From: Xiphias gladius
Taxonomy: Eukaryota > Chordata > Actinopteri > Istiophoriformes > Xiphiidae
Direction: 5' to 3'
NCBI RefSeq assembly: GCF_016859285.1
Contig: NC_053417.1
Span: 26,570,706-26,634,705, forward strand
DNA: 64,000 bases
Below the pieces are notes generated by a model. It did no database searches and had not been told where the DNA came from. It saw nothing but the letters and a program-made list of their open reading frames with translations. Shown here one piece after another: positions 13,801-24,180 of the stretch. Position 1 is the first letter of the stretch. Every line of letters starts with the position of its first letter. The position numbers and the translations under genes were made by a program.

Positions 13801-15286
13801 TTTCACCTGTCCCCCTTCTGTTCTATTTTGTTCCTATTGTGACTGACTCGTCAACGCCAGCTGCCGCCCTCCCGCATACCCTTCAGATGGCGACCGCCCA
13901 TGAGCGCTCGCTCCGTAACGAATGGCTTAACAGACCTGTTTTTCTGCACCGCAAGGAGCAAAAATGTCACGGCTAAAGTTAGACAAAGGAAGAGCTCGCC
14001 CCAGCTGGGTTCGCTCCCGACGTGCGCTCGTTCCGGGTAAAGCTGAGGACAGGACTTTCCTCCGCTCTGTGTTGTTCTTCCTCTCTCAGAGAGAGAGAGA
14101 GAGCGCAAATGATGGAGGGGCGGGGGGGGGAATCGTTTATATAATATCTCTGAGAACACTACTCACTGCCCTCTTTGTGTTTTGCCAGACAGCAAGAAAG
14201 ACTGTCGCAACTGATTTGTTTATGTGTGTGGGTGTGTCGAGTGGATGCAGATTCATTCCTGTCCAGGCCCTTGTGCAGGTTTCATATGTGTTTACAGTCA
14301 AGCCGAAATGAGCTCAGAAGAAATGCTGCAGTCGGGTGTGTTCGCCGTGTTTCAGTGGAGCACGAGTCTCTGTCTTTGCCTCCTTTTATCTCCTGTTTGA
14401 CCCAACAATGGAAACCCACCGCCCCGAACATGTCAACCCACCAACGCAGGCTTTGTGCCGCGCGGTCAGACCCTCGGTGACTTACAGCACAGAAACGAGG
14501 TGTCGGCGAGAGGTATTTGGTTGGTGCGTGAGTGAATGCTCGTGCTTACAGAGCGCCTCCGGCCTTTGTGGACGGCTGCCAGGTTCCAAGGGCAAAGCCA
14601 CCACGGTCTGTGTGGAGCGCCCAGGCTGGTTGTGAGGAGAAATGGATGCCGGTTTAGAGTACCCTGGTAGTGACACTGGAACAAGTGTGTCCTCTGAGAT
14701 CACTCATATTTAATAAAAATAAAAATAAAAATTCATCTGCTGATTGTTTTTTTTTATTGTTATTCTGCTGATTATCGTCACAATCTGTAATGCGGTGATT
14801 AGAAGGTGTTATAGGATACTGATATGAATCGGCCCACCCTCATTTGATGTATATGGGGTGAACAGTATAAAGAAAAACACCTGTCAGTATAACGAAACGC
14901 GGCATTGCCACAAACACCACAGACTGCAGCCTCCAAAAAGACCGTTGAGTCAACACCTCTCTTGAAAAAGTTTCATCAACAACTGAACGTCAGAACCTTC
15001 ATGAAGGGAGGATTTATTCCGGGGACTGGTGTACTAGACTGGGCCGCTTTGACCTAAGTGCTCCCCACGTAGCACTTCAGTGGCCTGAGGAATGATCGTC
15101 CCACTCCCTCGTGCCTCTTTGCCCCTTTCATGCCGAACAGTTGTACACAGAGCTGCTGTGTAGGTTTTGCGAGCCTTCGCCTTGCATTCACATCCAGCAG
15201 AGCCAGTGTCAGCCTGGGTCCGTGTGAAGGCTCATTCATAGTGAGGCTGGCACGCAAGCTGAGACACGTGGACGTCGTCACTCCTC

Positions 15287-15317
<31 letters not shown>

Positions 15318-18300
15318 TCTTCCTGCCATCCTCCTGTAATCCCTTGGCTCACATCCCTTCACAATAAAATGCTGCGCTGTACCGTGCACTGTGTGCCTCC
15401 CTCCTCCTCCCCAGTATATTCTCACCTCCCCTCCCTCCTTTCTCTCCGTAACCTCAATACAAACGATGCTGTTACACAATCAGTCATTGTCCCTCTGTTA
15501 TTTGTGCCGTCGTAGCACCACCTGCTGGTGAACAGTTAAAATGGTGGGCTGACGTAACAGCATTGTATTTGCAGTAGTATCGGGACTAGTACAGTTTAAT
15601 AGACTTGTATGTCCTTGTGTTGTATTACCTGTATATATAATGCTCATATATAAATATATATATATCTATATAGTAATGCAACTACGTTTTGTTGTCGATT
15701 AACTGCAAATTATTGTTTTGTTTTTTTTTCATTTATCAATTACTTAAAATTACGTAAACAGTGAAAAGTGCCCTTCACAATCTCCTTAAGACCAAGGTGA
15801 TATCCTCAGATGTCTTGTTTTGATACGCAGTTTATTTCTCGGGTAATGCAAAGGAGAGCAGAACATATTCCCTATGTAGAAGCTGAAACAAGGCTATGTT
15901 TGCTACTTTTGTTTGAAAAATAACTTAAACAATTCATCTAGGGCTGCAACTACTGATTTTACATCATTGGTTAATCCGGAGATCATTTTATTTTTGCCAT
16001 TGTTTATTTGCTTAGTCTGTAAAGCGTCAAAAAATTGTTAAACATGCTGAACACGGTTTCTCAGAGCCACAGATGTCTTGTTTTGTCTGTCCAACGGTCC
16101 AAACCCAAAAGATATTCGGTTTACATTTATACATGACATGAATCGATTGTTCATCTAATTGTAATTGCTTCCCAATCATCGATAAGTTAATCGATAAGTC
16201 ATTCTACAGAAAACCAAACGGGAACTGTTTCAGTAATCGGTGAATCATTTATTCATTTTTTAAGCAAAATTGCCAAAAATTCTCTGTTCATGGCTCCTAA
16301 AAGGAGAGGATTTGCTAAACCTTCACTAAACCTAATTTATCAGTCGTCCTTCTCGCCCCCTCTCTCCACTCTCTCCAGGTCCAATCAGCAGCATCCTTGT
16401 GAACAAGTTTGGCAGCCGGCCCATCGTCATAGTCGGTGGTTGTCTGTCGGGGTCGGGGCTGGTCGCGGCCTCCTACTGCAACACCGTGGAGCAGCTCTAC
16501 TTCTTCATAGGAGTAGTGGGAGGTCAGTATTGTGCCCACTTCCAACGTAAATGCACCCTCTGAAGTTGATCCTGAGCGGAGTGTTCACGTCAAATTTATC
16601 GTACTGGCCGGAATATAAGACGACCTCGATTATAAAATATTGATTGATTGTTAAATACTTTCCTGTTACACCCGTTTTGGGAAAAAGAGTTTTTGAAGAC
16701 TAGAAACACCTTTTGAGCATAGTCCTGTTGGGAAAGTTTCCCCTAGAGATTCTGTTAGTCCGAGGGGAGGATATCGATATATCGAGAGACCTCTTCTCAT
16801 GTAAAAGTGTAACGTTTAAACCATAACCATAAATTCCACATTTGTGTAGCGAGTACGATTTCCAGTGCAGCTGATTCTCGGGTCCATTCATCAGTCACAT
16901 ACTCGATTACTCTCCCGTCAGGCTCTTGAAGCAGTCGGAGTGATTTTCTCCGGCCAGCGTTTTCCAGGCTCTGTTTTGTTGAGCTCCTCGCCGTGACATT
17001 TAGTGGCAACAGTATGTTTTGGCTGCTTTGACAGATGATTCTGTCCCGGGTCCGTCTCTGCAGTAAAAGTGTCGGGAGACGGTTTCCCCCTGTTTCAGAA
17101 ATTACCTCCTCCGTGGAAGCAAAATATTTAACCGGAGCCACAGAAACTCGGCCCTAGCAACAGTAAGAACGTAAAGGAGGCGTGCTAGACTCTCTTAGAG
17201 GCTCTGAAAATTTACGTTCCCAATAAGCCTCTTAGAAGCAGCGGGATCCTACATGAACACACATTTTTTGGCCAAAGTTGGAAAAGCGGTGGTTGCTTCA
17301 CGACGTACTTCTGTGTGAATCTCCGCTATTTTTGGTCACTTTCAGTCAAACCACGTAATCCTGATGAAGCAGATACAGAGTTCTCCACTGTTAAAGTCTT
17401 AATAAATAAAACCTAAATATGTGTTTTGTTTTGTTTTGTTTTGTTTTGTTTTGTTTTTGTGCCGAGTTTTCAGGGACTTGAACGTAATGTAACGTAGGGA
17501 CCAGTACCTGCTCCATTCAAACACAACATCAGTTTCGAAGATAATATGACCCCAACTTTTTGTCTTATATTTGGACCAAGACGGTACAATGTACTTACAA
17601 AGCTCAGTTTTGTTTTCCATCAATTAGTCTTCTCCTTGTTTAACCCTCCTATTCTGACCCCCCCAGGTCTGGGACTGGCGTTCAACTTGAATCCAGCCCT
17701 CACGATGATCGGTAAATACTTCTACAAGCGCCGGCCCATCGCCAACGGCATCGCTATGGCCGGCAGCCCCGTGTTTCTGTCCACCCTGGCCCCTCTCAAC
17801 TCCTGGCTCTACGATGAGTTTGGGTGGAGAGGCAGCTTCCTCATCCTGGGTGGGCTCCTGCTCAACTGCTGCGTGGCTGGCTCCCTCATGCGTCCCATCG
17901 GGCCCAAACCTCAGCCCGCAAAGCCCGAGTTGGAGGCGGGCGAGGCCAAGGCGGGGGACTCAGTACAGCCGCAGCCTAAGAAGACGGTCCTGCAGACCAT
18001 CAACTCCTTCATCGACCTGACGCTGTTCAAACACCGCGGCTTCCTGCTCTACCTGATGGGCAACGTTGTTATGTTCTTCGGCCTCTTTGCTCCGCTTGTC
18101 TTCCTCTCTAATTATGCCAAGAGTAAAGACATCGGGAAAGAGAAGGCGGCCTTCCTGCTGTCAGTGCTGGCGTTCGTTGACATGTTTGCCCGGCCCTCCA
18201 TGGGCCTGCTGGCTAACACCAAGTGGGTCCGGCCTAGGGTGCAGTACTTCTTCGCTGCGGCCGTCCTTTACAACGGTGTGTGCCACGTGCTGGCGCCGCT

Positions 18301-18951
18301 GTCGACTGACTACACTGGATTTGTGGTGTACGCCATCTTCTTCGGCTTTGCGTTTGGCTGGCTGAGTGCCGTGTTGTTTGAGACACTGATGGACCTGGTG
18401 GGAGCGCAGAGGTTTTCTTCAGCCGTGGGTCTAGTCACTATAGTGGAGTGCGCGCCAGTGCTGTTGGGCCCACCGCTAACGGGTAAGACCGCCAGCATGC
18501 CTTGGTTTGGTTTTTAGACAGTGTAGATCCTTCTTCTCTCACTTCAACACCTGCACTAGTTACAGTTTGGGCATCAGCCTGATGTGACACGTTAAATGCT
18601 TCATTCATCATTTGATCTTTGGATGTAAAATCTGAGTCGTCTCTCTCACTCCCTCGTCCACCTTCAGGTACTTTCTACAACTACTACCACAGCTATAACT
18701 ACACCTACATAACCTGTGGCATCATCCTCATGGTCGCCAGCGTCTTCCTCTTCGTGGGAATGGGCATCAACTACCGCCTGGTGGAGCGGGAGAGGAAGGA
18801 GGAGGAGAGGAGAGAAAGAGAGGAGCCCAAGGAGGAGCGCGCCGCCATGTTGGCGCCTCCCTCTCCATCCAAATCCGGCCAGGAGGCGAAGGAGGAGAAC
18901 AAGGCCGTCACGCTGGATGACGTCACCAGGATGGACGAGGACACGGTCTAG
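5927..18951 (+). CDS. slc16a1: Monocarboxylate transporter 1 (proton-linked lactate/pyruvate symporter)
   Basis: Join 5927-6143, 16379-16522, 17667-18482 and 18668-18951: 1,461 nt, 486 aa plus TAG (human MCT1 is 500 aa). It is a major facilitator family plasma-membrane protein, expected to move lactate, pyruvate and ketone bodies with a proton and to need a basigin-type partner. The N-terminus carries the MCT signature PEGGWGW and is nearly identical to vertebrate MCT1. Lys38 in TM1 (AFPKSITVF) and the Asp292/Arg296 pair in TM8 ([11 protein letters not shown]) match residues known to be needed for proton-coupled transport. TM1-6 are followed by a cytoplasmic loop at about 195-235 (rich in P, K and E), then TM7-12 and an acidic/basic tail from about 431. 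All introns are phase 1 with consensus ends. The teleost 1a/1b paralogue was not resolved. The last extracellular loop is tyrosine-rich and unlike the mammalian one. Confidence 0.94.
6895..7155. repeat. Dispersed fish repeat fragment
   Basis: The right end reads atctgtgagtggtcataatg followed by ttttggcacattggtgta, which I recognise as the terminus of a common teleost interspersed family. The class is not determined. Confidence 0.45.
7166..7495. repeat. 'GGGCTGCAA' MITE-like repeat, copy 1
   Basis: Starts agggctgcaattag, has (A/T)ATCGATTAAT-type motifs at both ends and finishes atttcagcttt, the inverted form of the left end. The same family recurs at least eight more times in this window. It is non-coding. 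The ends suggest a hAT-related non-autonomous element, but this is inference. Confidence 0.65.
7856..7987. repeat. CA / CACT microsatellite
   Basis: A pure (CA)n run grades into CACT and CAAA variants over about 130 bp within slc16a1 intron 1. Confidence 0.95.
8840..9115. repeat. Dispersed fish repeat ('GGTGGCGCTAGAGG' family), copy 1
   Basis: Contains caggtggcgctagagg, the phrase aaatctcatgacaatccacc, and the end cacagtggtggagcaaccga. The same family is present in inverted orientation at about 40400-40960. Confidence 0.55.
10083..10162 (+). mobile_element. Non-LTR retrotransposon 3' end fragment
   Basis: The sequence aaaagtgccctgagataaac followed by a few tens of bases and the tail ttgaattgagttgaattgaa matches the short 3' untranslated end typical of fish L2/Rex-like LINEs. 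No reverse transcriptase remains next to it. Confidence 0.5.
12685..12990. repeat. Dispersed fish repeat ('cagtggccagttta' family)
   Basis: Begins actcagtggccagtttatgg and continues with gttctgccataaagtct and gcgtttctaatattctgacc, which are landmarks of a frequent teleost interspersed repeat. A sequence resembling its other end is seen at about 14830-15050. Confidence 0.5.
13030..13690. repeat. Palindromic fish repeat with TTAGC-rich ends, copy 1
   Basis: The left part has four TTAGC units and aaacagctagccgggctctg. The right part has the inverted counterpart, with gacagagccaggcgagctg and gcaaagctaagctaaccg, so the element is built as a large imperfect inverted repeat. Related copies lie at about 23455-23780 and 26985-27260. 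Confidence 0.6.
14830..15050. repeat. Dispersed repeat fragment, likely same family as 12685-12990
   Basis: Contains aacacctctcttgaaaaagt and ggggactggtgtactagact, resembling the opposite end of the cagtggccagttta family. The call rests on resemblance only. Confidence 0.35.
15287..15314. repeat. (CT)n microsatellite
   Basis: About 13 CT units. Confidence 0.9.
15690..15920. repeat. 'GGGCTGCAA' MITE-like repeat fragment, copy 2
   Basis: Has the internal landmarks gtcgattaactgcaaattat and cctcagatgtcttgtttt of the family but lacks a clean left end. Confidence 0.45.
15940..16205. repeat. 'GGGCTGCAA' MITE-like repeat, copy 3
   Basis: Starts agggctgcaactactgattt, has ccacagatgtcttgttttgt in the interior, and ends in ATCGATAA motifs just before slc16a1 exon 2. 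Confidence 0.6.
16379..16522 (+). CDS. slc16a1: slc16a1 coding exon 2
   Basis: Encodes Gly73 (split) to Gly121 (split): the rest of TM2, the loop with NKFGSRP, and TM3. Acceptor ctctctccag, donor ggag|gtcagt, phase 1 on both sides. Confidence 0.93.
16523..17666 (+). other. slc16a1: slc16a1 intron 2
   Basis: Phase-1 intron ending in ctgaccccccccag. Apart from the (GTTTT)n run at 17420-17457 nothing was recognised. Confidence 0.85.
17420..17457. repeat. (GTTTT)n pentanucleotide repeat
   Basis: Seven to eight perfect GTTTT units inside slc16a1 intron 2. Confidence 0.92.
17667..18482 (+). CDS. slc16a1: slc16a1 coding exon 3
   Basis: Encodes residues 121-392 plus the first base of Gly393: TM4 to TM11, the large TM6-TM7 cytoplasmic loop, and the Asp292/Arg296 pair. 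[19 protein letters not shown] and [19 protein letters not shown] are highly conserved MCT1 stretches. Donor acgg|gtaaga. Confidence 0.95.
18668..18951 (+). CDS. slc16a1: slc16a1 coding exon 4 (last)
   Basis: Encodes the rest of Gly393 to residue 486: a tyrosine-rich extracellular loop, TM12 ending GMGINYRL, and a highly charged cytoplasmic tail finishing DEDTV. The stop is TAG. Confidence 0.92.
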
Positions 18952-20141
18952 AGAATCAAAAGCTGACTCGAGAAGGACGCACACACGCCATCGCACACTT
19001 CGCAGAAACACACATGAAAGTTGCAGTTACTCAGTACAACCACACACTGTCTTTATAGAGTGATAAAACCCGTGTACACAACCCTGAAGCCATAGAAATT
19101 GTTATTTTTATCATTAAGAACTGAGACCTGTTGCTGTGACGTGAAGCTTAGCCGACCGTAAAGCTTGTCAAGCAGCGATCACTGCGTTGATACCTCTAGT
19201 TTCGGTATTCGACGTGCCTTTGGTAAACTCAAGTCCTCCGGGAGCACGCGCACCGCTTACGTAAACACCAGATAGACGCACAACTGACAGACCGAGGACT
19301 TCACACTCAGGGTCTTCTCGCAAGTCGCTCGGCCTCGACTCAGCTTTAGCCGAGCTGAGGCTCAGAGTCAAACAGAATATTTTGTTGCAGTACATAGAGA
19401 TACTGTACATTGTCCCTCTCATTCTGCATACACACACACTTGCGTTGCTTCACTCTTCAAGGGCTGAACAAGAATTAAAAGGACACATTCATATTATCGT
19501 AGGTGCAGTTAGAGTATAATGTATCGGTCTGTTCACACGTTAGGTCCAGGTTTTTATGCAGATTTATGCAGGAGAACAAAAGAAAACGAATCAAAATGGG
19601 GGTAAAAGAATTCTGGAAGCTGATTGGGACACAGGGAGAAGAAATGCTTACGACGACAGCGGCAATATTTTAACCTTTAGTCAGGAATATACAGCACAAA
19701 AACTGAGAAATGTATAAAAAATTCAAAGATGTAGGAAAGTAAGGAAGTTGAAAACTAAGGTATGAATCTTTTCAGAGGTGCTCCTGAATCTCGGTTATAA
19801 TGGTAGTTACCTGCAGTGTAGAGGGCACTTGTTAATGGTCTGCTTGTACATAAGTATGTGTGCACTTATGCTATTTTGTACCACACGCCCTCCGACCAGA
19901 GCAGCTCATCACACCTTTGTTTTAGTGATGGAGATGAGACGCATTTGAGCAAAAAAAACAGCCACACAGTTTGGACTCGTCATGGCCCGCAGCTTTATCT
20001 GCTGTGTAACCGGCAGCACGAGACGACTCGCGCTATTAAATGACACCACGTGCTGGTTTGTGCAGAATATCCACATAGATGGAAATAGCGTGTGCGTGTG
20101 CGGTTTGACCTGACCAGCTTTGGTGCCCAAACAGGAAAAAA

Positions 20142-20155
20142 AATAAATAAATAAA
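20142..20155 (+). terminator. slc16a1: Candidate slc16a1 polyadenylation signal
   Basis: Overlapping AATAAA hexamers about 1.2 kb after the stop codon. A long 3' UTR is usual for MCT1. Other candidates exist downstream, for example near 23222, so the true end is not fixed. Confidence 0.3.
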
Positions 20156-20378
20156 ATCTCACTCTGAATCACACAAACATCCTTATTTTTCATCATTTTG
20201 GATTTTAGGACTGGCAGCACCCTATAGTGTTGTTTTTTAATCGTGAATAACACATTTTAGTTTACAACAATATCTAGAAAACTTTTAGTGATTTTAAACA
20301 AAAAAAAAATCTATTTTAGCTCAATGTATAATGACAATCTGACAGCAAGTAATCTTTTTAATCGATTTGGAGAAAAGG

Positions 20379-20380
<2 letters not shown>

Positions 20381-20431
<51 letters not shown>
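20381..20431. repeat. (GT)n microsatellite
   Basis: About 25 GT units, followed by GC-interrupted units. Confidence 0.95.
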
Positions 20432-20435
<4 letters not shown>

Positions 20436-21149
20436 CGCGTGCGTGAGCGAGTGAGAGACAATGTGTGTGTTTGTTCGTGTCAGCAAGCAGACAGTTTCAA
20501 CTGTAGCCCGGTTTCATCATTTCATTTGTTTGAAATTCTCAGCTCGTCCTGCAGTTTGTCTCGAGACTGCACAAAATGTGTCATATCAGATCCACAGTCT
20601 TTGTAGTTTCAAATCGATCACAGATCGATCAGGTGATTAATTAGGCATCGATCAGTGGCTGGGCTTACGTCCGTCGGAGCAACTCTTGTTCGAGGGCGGT
20701 CTCTGTGTGCAAAGTAGAGGAAACAGAAGACATGAGACATGTCCGCCCTCTTCAGCCTGAACAAACTTTCCCTATTTTTGATTGTGGAAAAATAAATGGA
20801 GGTTTTAAACAATTCACTATTTGGTATAAATGTTTTTAAACTTAAATGTTTTATTATTCTAAAATTATTGCTTTGCTGAAAATGTGTAATTTTTGCAACA
20901 ATGAGAATCTGATCAAATGAAATAAGTAATAGTTTTGAAGGAAGGGTCACTATTTTTACTTCTTTTTTTCTACAGACTGTTTTTCATTTGTAGATTTGTA
21001 CTGTGATCATTTCTTGAAGCGGGAATAATGTTTACCCACAGCTCCATAAAACGCTGTTCTCTATTCTTCTTATCGTCAACAAATCCCTTGGAAAAAGACC
21101 AGAACTTAACAATGAACCGATCCTACTAACAAGTACAACAGTAACTTTA

Positions 21150-21440
21150 TCATCGAATAATCTACCGATCATTTTCTGAGTTAAGTGTTTGGTTTACAAA
21201 TGTCAGTAGCTAGTGATAAATGTCCACAACAGGTTCCCGTAGTCCGAGGTAATGTCTGAAAATGTCAAGATATCCAGTTGTCTGTCATAGAAGTCTGAGG
21301 AAACAAGCAAATATTCTCATTTGAGAAGCTTGAACCTGTGAATTTTTTTTTTTTGTGTGCCGTTTTTGCTTCAAAAAAATTCTTAATGTTTTTATTCCAT
21401 CATCATAATTGTTGCCGATTGATTTTCTGCCGGTCGACCA
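21150..21440. repeat. 'GGGCTGCAA' MITE-like repeat, degraded copy 4
   Basis: Internal landmarks (aatgtctgaaaatgtcaaga, agcaaatattctcatttgag, ttgccgattgattttctgcc) match the family. The ends are eroded. Confidence 0.4.
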
Positions 21441-21788
21441 ATCCATTTGCAGGTCTGGTAACAACTGCCGTCTGCGTAGACAGAGCCTGATATATTTTAT
21501 TCCTCTGTGCCGCAGACCTCTGTTGTTTGTCCAACACCTTCGGCTGTGTCTTACATCACTCCCTCGCGTACCTCTCCCTGTGTAATGAACAGCAGTTTAC
21601 TGTATAGTGAGCAGTGAAACGAGATTTCAGATGCTTATTAACCGTTATCGTTCCGCGCCGGCGCTGACGAGTGTTGAGTCGCTCCGCTCTAATTTTCTCA
21701 TCTGCAAACAGTTTGGGGATTGTTAGCAGACGGTAGTTCCATTGTGGGAATTTCCTGGGGGCACGATAAGGTCTAGTGCCATAATTTC

Positions 21789-21812
21789 TCACACACACAC
21801 ACACACACACAT
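21789..21812. repeat. (AC)n microsatellite
   Basis: About 12 AC units. Confidence 0.9.
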
Positions 21813-21966
21813 AAAGTTAAGGTGCTCAAATAAAATGGCGGACAGAAAAAGTTGTGCACTACATAGTGAACAGGGAAGGATTTAAGGCACACCCAGTTAA
21901 AAACACACCAATAACCAGACCATTGTACTTGGCGACGTGGGGACTGTAGCTTATTTTGAGTCGATA

Positions 21967-21967
<1 letters not shown>

Positions 21968-22003
<36 letters not shown>
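21968..22003. repeat. (AC)n microsatellite
   Basis: About 18 AC units. Confidence 0.95.
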
Positions 22004-22004
22004 A

Positions 22005-22225
22005 TCCTGCTCCTGGAAATATTCACTAGTGTGTTATTTCTCTGTAGCAGAAAACAGTCCCCAACAAATGCACAGTTTTTGGAAAGTAAGGAGTCCTTTT
22101 TAAAAAAAAAAAAAAAAGAAACTATATATTTTCAGCCTGTTCTTAAAGATTTACATCATCACTAGGAAGCATTGGTCTTGGGGCTGAGTGCCACAGAGAA
22201 GTATCGAGAGACGGACTAACACGGT
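22005..22225. repeat. Dispersed repeat shared with 52745-53030, copy 1
   Basis: The motif gcagaaaacagtccccaaca followed by aatgcac is shared with cagaaaatagtccccaataa and aatgcac at about 52943-52970, and both copies are followed by a similar GAAA-rich segment. Confidence 0.45.
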
Positions 22226-23454
22226 GTAAGTCTCTGTCTTTTCATGGGATTTGTTGACAATAACGAAAATGTCCTTTTTATATTCTGAAGACAACCCCGA
22301 TCAAATGAAAGATACAAATGTTTTTGTAATGGATCACTACTTTTTTAAAATTCCCTGATGCATGGTCAGTTGTTCCAACATCTGTCTCTCCACAGAGAGG
22401 GATGTCTGAGCGGGCGAAGCAATACGGCGACAGCCGGGGAGGCAGATCACGTTTTCTGTTGAAGTAAATGAATGAATGTGTTGAAAGGGGTGTACCATGT
22501 ACTCTGTATGCTACCTTTTGCTTTTTGAAAGCTGTACCATGACCAAACGTAAGGAGTCGTTTTAAAACCACTTACTTACAAAATGTAAGTTGTCATCTAA
22601 ACGTAAATGTTATTTGATTTTGACAAAAATCACTGTTTGTTGTTCCGAGGTATTGTTGGCGCCAGGGGGAGAATAGTTTCTCTCTGGTTCCACCTGAAGC
22701 ATTCACCTGCCCGCGTACTTGAATTTGAGGTGGAGCTCTGTTTGGGACAGCGGGACAGGTCCATGGTTCAGTGGAAGCCGTAGAGAAATTGTTTGCGGGA
22801 CTGCCCTGGTTTCTCTGTGTCCACATCCCCTTTGCTCTAAGCCCAGATTTTCTCTCGGTTAACGACAGACTTGACACATATGCCGTCTTGGGTGAGTTCG
22901 CTGTCGGGCGACAGGACGGTTTGATTGACTCAAATTCAAAATTGAGTAAAACCTGCAGTTATTTTGCCTTTGAGACGAATCGCTGAAAAGGTGACCATTG
23001 GAAAGAATAGAACAAAACCATTTCATTGAGTGTTTTCCAGCGCAGGGGTTTCTGAAAACGGTACTGTTCTTAACCGCAGCACCTTTTTTTGTGTTCAAAA
23101 ATGAAAACAAAAAAGAACAAGCATCAGTGTTTCTGGAAAATAACTGTTTTCTTTCTTTGATTTGAGGTAGAAGTTTTTATGTTTGTATGTGTGACGTGTT
23201 TATATGACTGCTGAATGAATGAATAAACAGTTTTTAAAACAAAACTGCATTTGTTTTGCTCTGTCGAAAAAATTGGAGGAGAAATCTTCAGATGGAGAAG
23301 CAGATGGAGAAAAACCGCACAAATTGGTACATTTACCATAATTAAACTTTATCAAATTTTATTACAGCAGTTTGTAAGTAATAATGGTTGGACACCGTGG
23401 GGAAATATTTATCTGCCGGCTTGTCCACAGATCGATACGAAGGGAGGCCGCCGC

Positions 23455-23780
23455 GCCAGCTGCCGGTTAGCTTAGCTTAGCATCGCGACGGGAGCCCGCC
23501 AGCCCGGGACCGGCACCGAACACGACACAGCGCGGTTGTAGGTGAGGTTGTGTGCCCGACTATCTCTGGGACACAACCAGTAACTACCTGGAGGCTCCAA
23601 GCCAGGAAATAGTCAGGTAACTACTATTACTTTTTTTTTTTTTTTTTCGTACGAATCACTATATAATGAGATATCACGTCCGTTTGACCAGTGGAGATAG
23701 AACAGGTTCATTAGTCTGCTTCAGACGGGCTGGGTCCTCTAGCCTGTGGACAGAGCCAGGCTAGCTCATTCCCGGAAAAC
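23455..23780. repeat. Palindromic fish repeat with TTAGC-rich ends, copy 2
   Basis: The left end is ggttagcttagcttagcatc. The right end contains gacagagccaggctagct, the inverted counterpart. Same family as 13030-13690. Confidence 0.5.
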
Positions 23781-23814
23781 GGAAATGGATTCTTTTCTCA
23801 AGAAAGCGGCGAAG

Positions 23815-23820
23815 TTTATT
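23815..23820 (-). terminator. avpr2: Candidate avpr2 polyadenylation signal
   Basis: TTTATT on the plus strand reads AATAAA on the minus strand, about 176 bases after the avpr2 stop codon. Confidence 0.4.
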
Positions 23821-23995
23821 TCGAAAAAAGGTGTCCAGCTAACTTCTTCCTCTATTAACAACCGACGCGCTCGCACGGGGGGAAGCGCGCGTTTCCGGTT
23901 CTGCGCTGTTCTACGGAGAGCGGGCGCCGGCTCGTGCGGACTCCGCTGCGTATTTACGCGTGACCCGGCCGTGCGGCGGACGCGCGCGCGCGGCT

Positions 23996-24180
23996 TCAGT
24001 AGCTGGACGTGTGCGTGGCGGTGGAGTCGCTCGGCGAGGAGCCCCGGCGCCGCGTGCGGGTGCGACAGAGCAGCAGCAGGCGCAGCTCCGGCGACACGCT
24101 GCTGGAGAAGGCCGAGTAGATCCAGGGGTTGGTGCAGGAGTTGAGACTGGCCAGCAGCATCAGCAAGGTGAACACCGCAC
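23996..24180 (-). CDS. avpr2: avpr2 coding exon 6 (last)
   Basis: Encodes the rest of Gly360 to Tyr420: TM7 with NPWIY and the cytoplasmic tail with an [10 protein letters not shown] phosphorylatable segment. The acceptor is gcgtgcag, preceded by GU-rich and not pyrimidine-rich sequence. Stop TGA. Confidence 0.9.

Larger units (their letters stand above)
6144..16378 (+). other. slc16a1: slc16a1 intron 1 (10.2 kb)
   Basis: Phase-1 intron, gtgagt to ctctccag. It holds at least nine dispersed repeats (listed separately), a 130-bp CA/CACT microsatellite and a LINE 3' end. No other gene was recognised on either strand. The open frames at 9222-9665, 13964-14311 and 15054-15479 have low-complexity or unrecognised translations. 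Confidence 0.8.
18952..23995. other. 3' regions and spacer between convergent slc16a1 and avpr2
   Basis: The left part should be the slc16a1 3' UTR and the rightmost few hundred bases that of avpr2. The middle holds GT and AC microsatellites and dispersed repeats. No further gene was recognised on either strand. Confidence 0.6.

Noticed and set aside
18310..18498. Minus-strand frame over slc16a1 exon 3
   Set aside because: Antisense shadow of a conserved transmembrane exon.
23746..24144. 132-codon plus-strand frame over the avpr2 3' end
   Set aside because: Antisense shadow of avpr2 exon 6 and its 3' flank. The Arg/Ala-rich translation reflects GC content.
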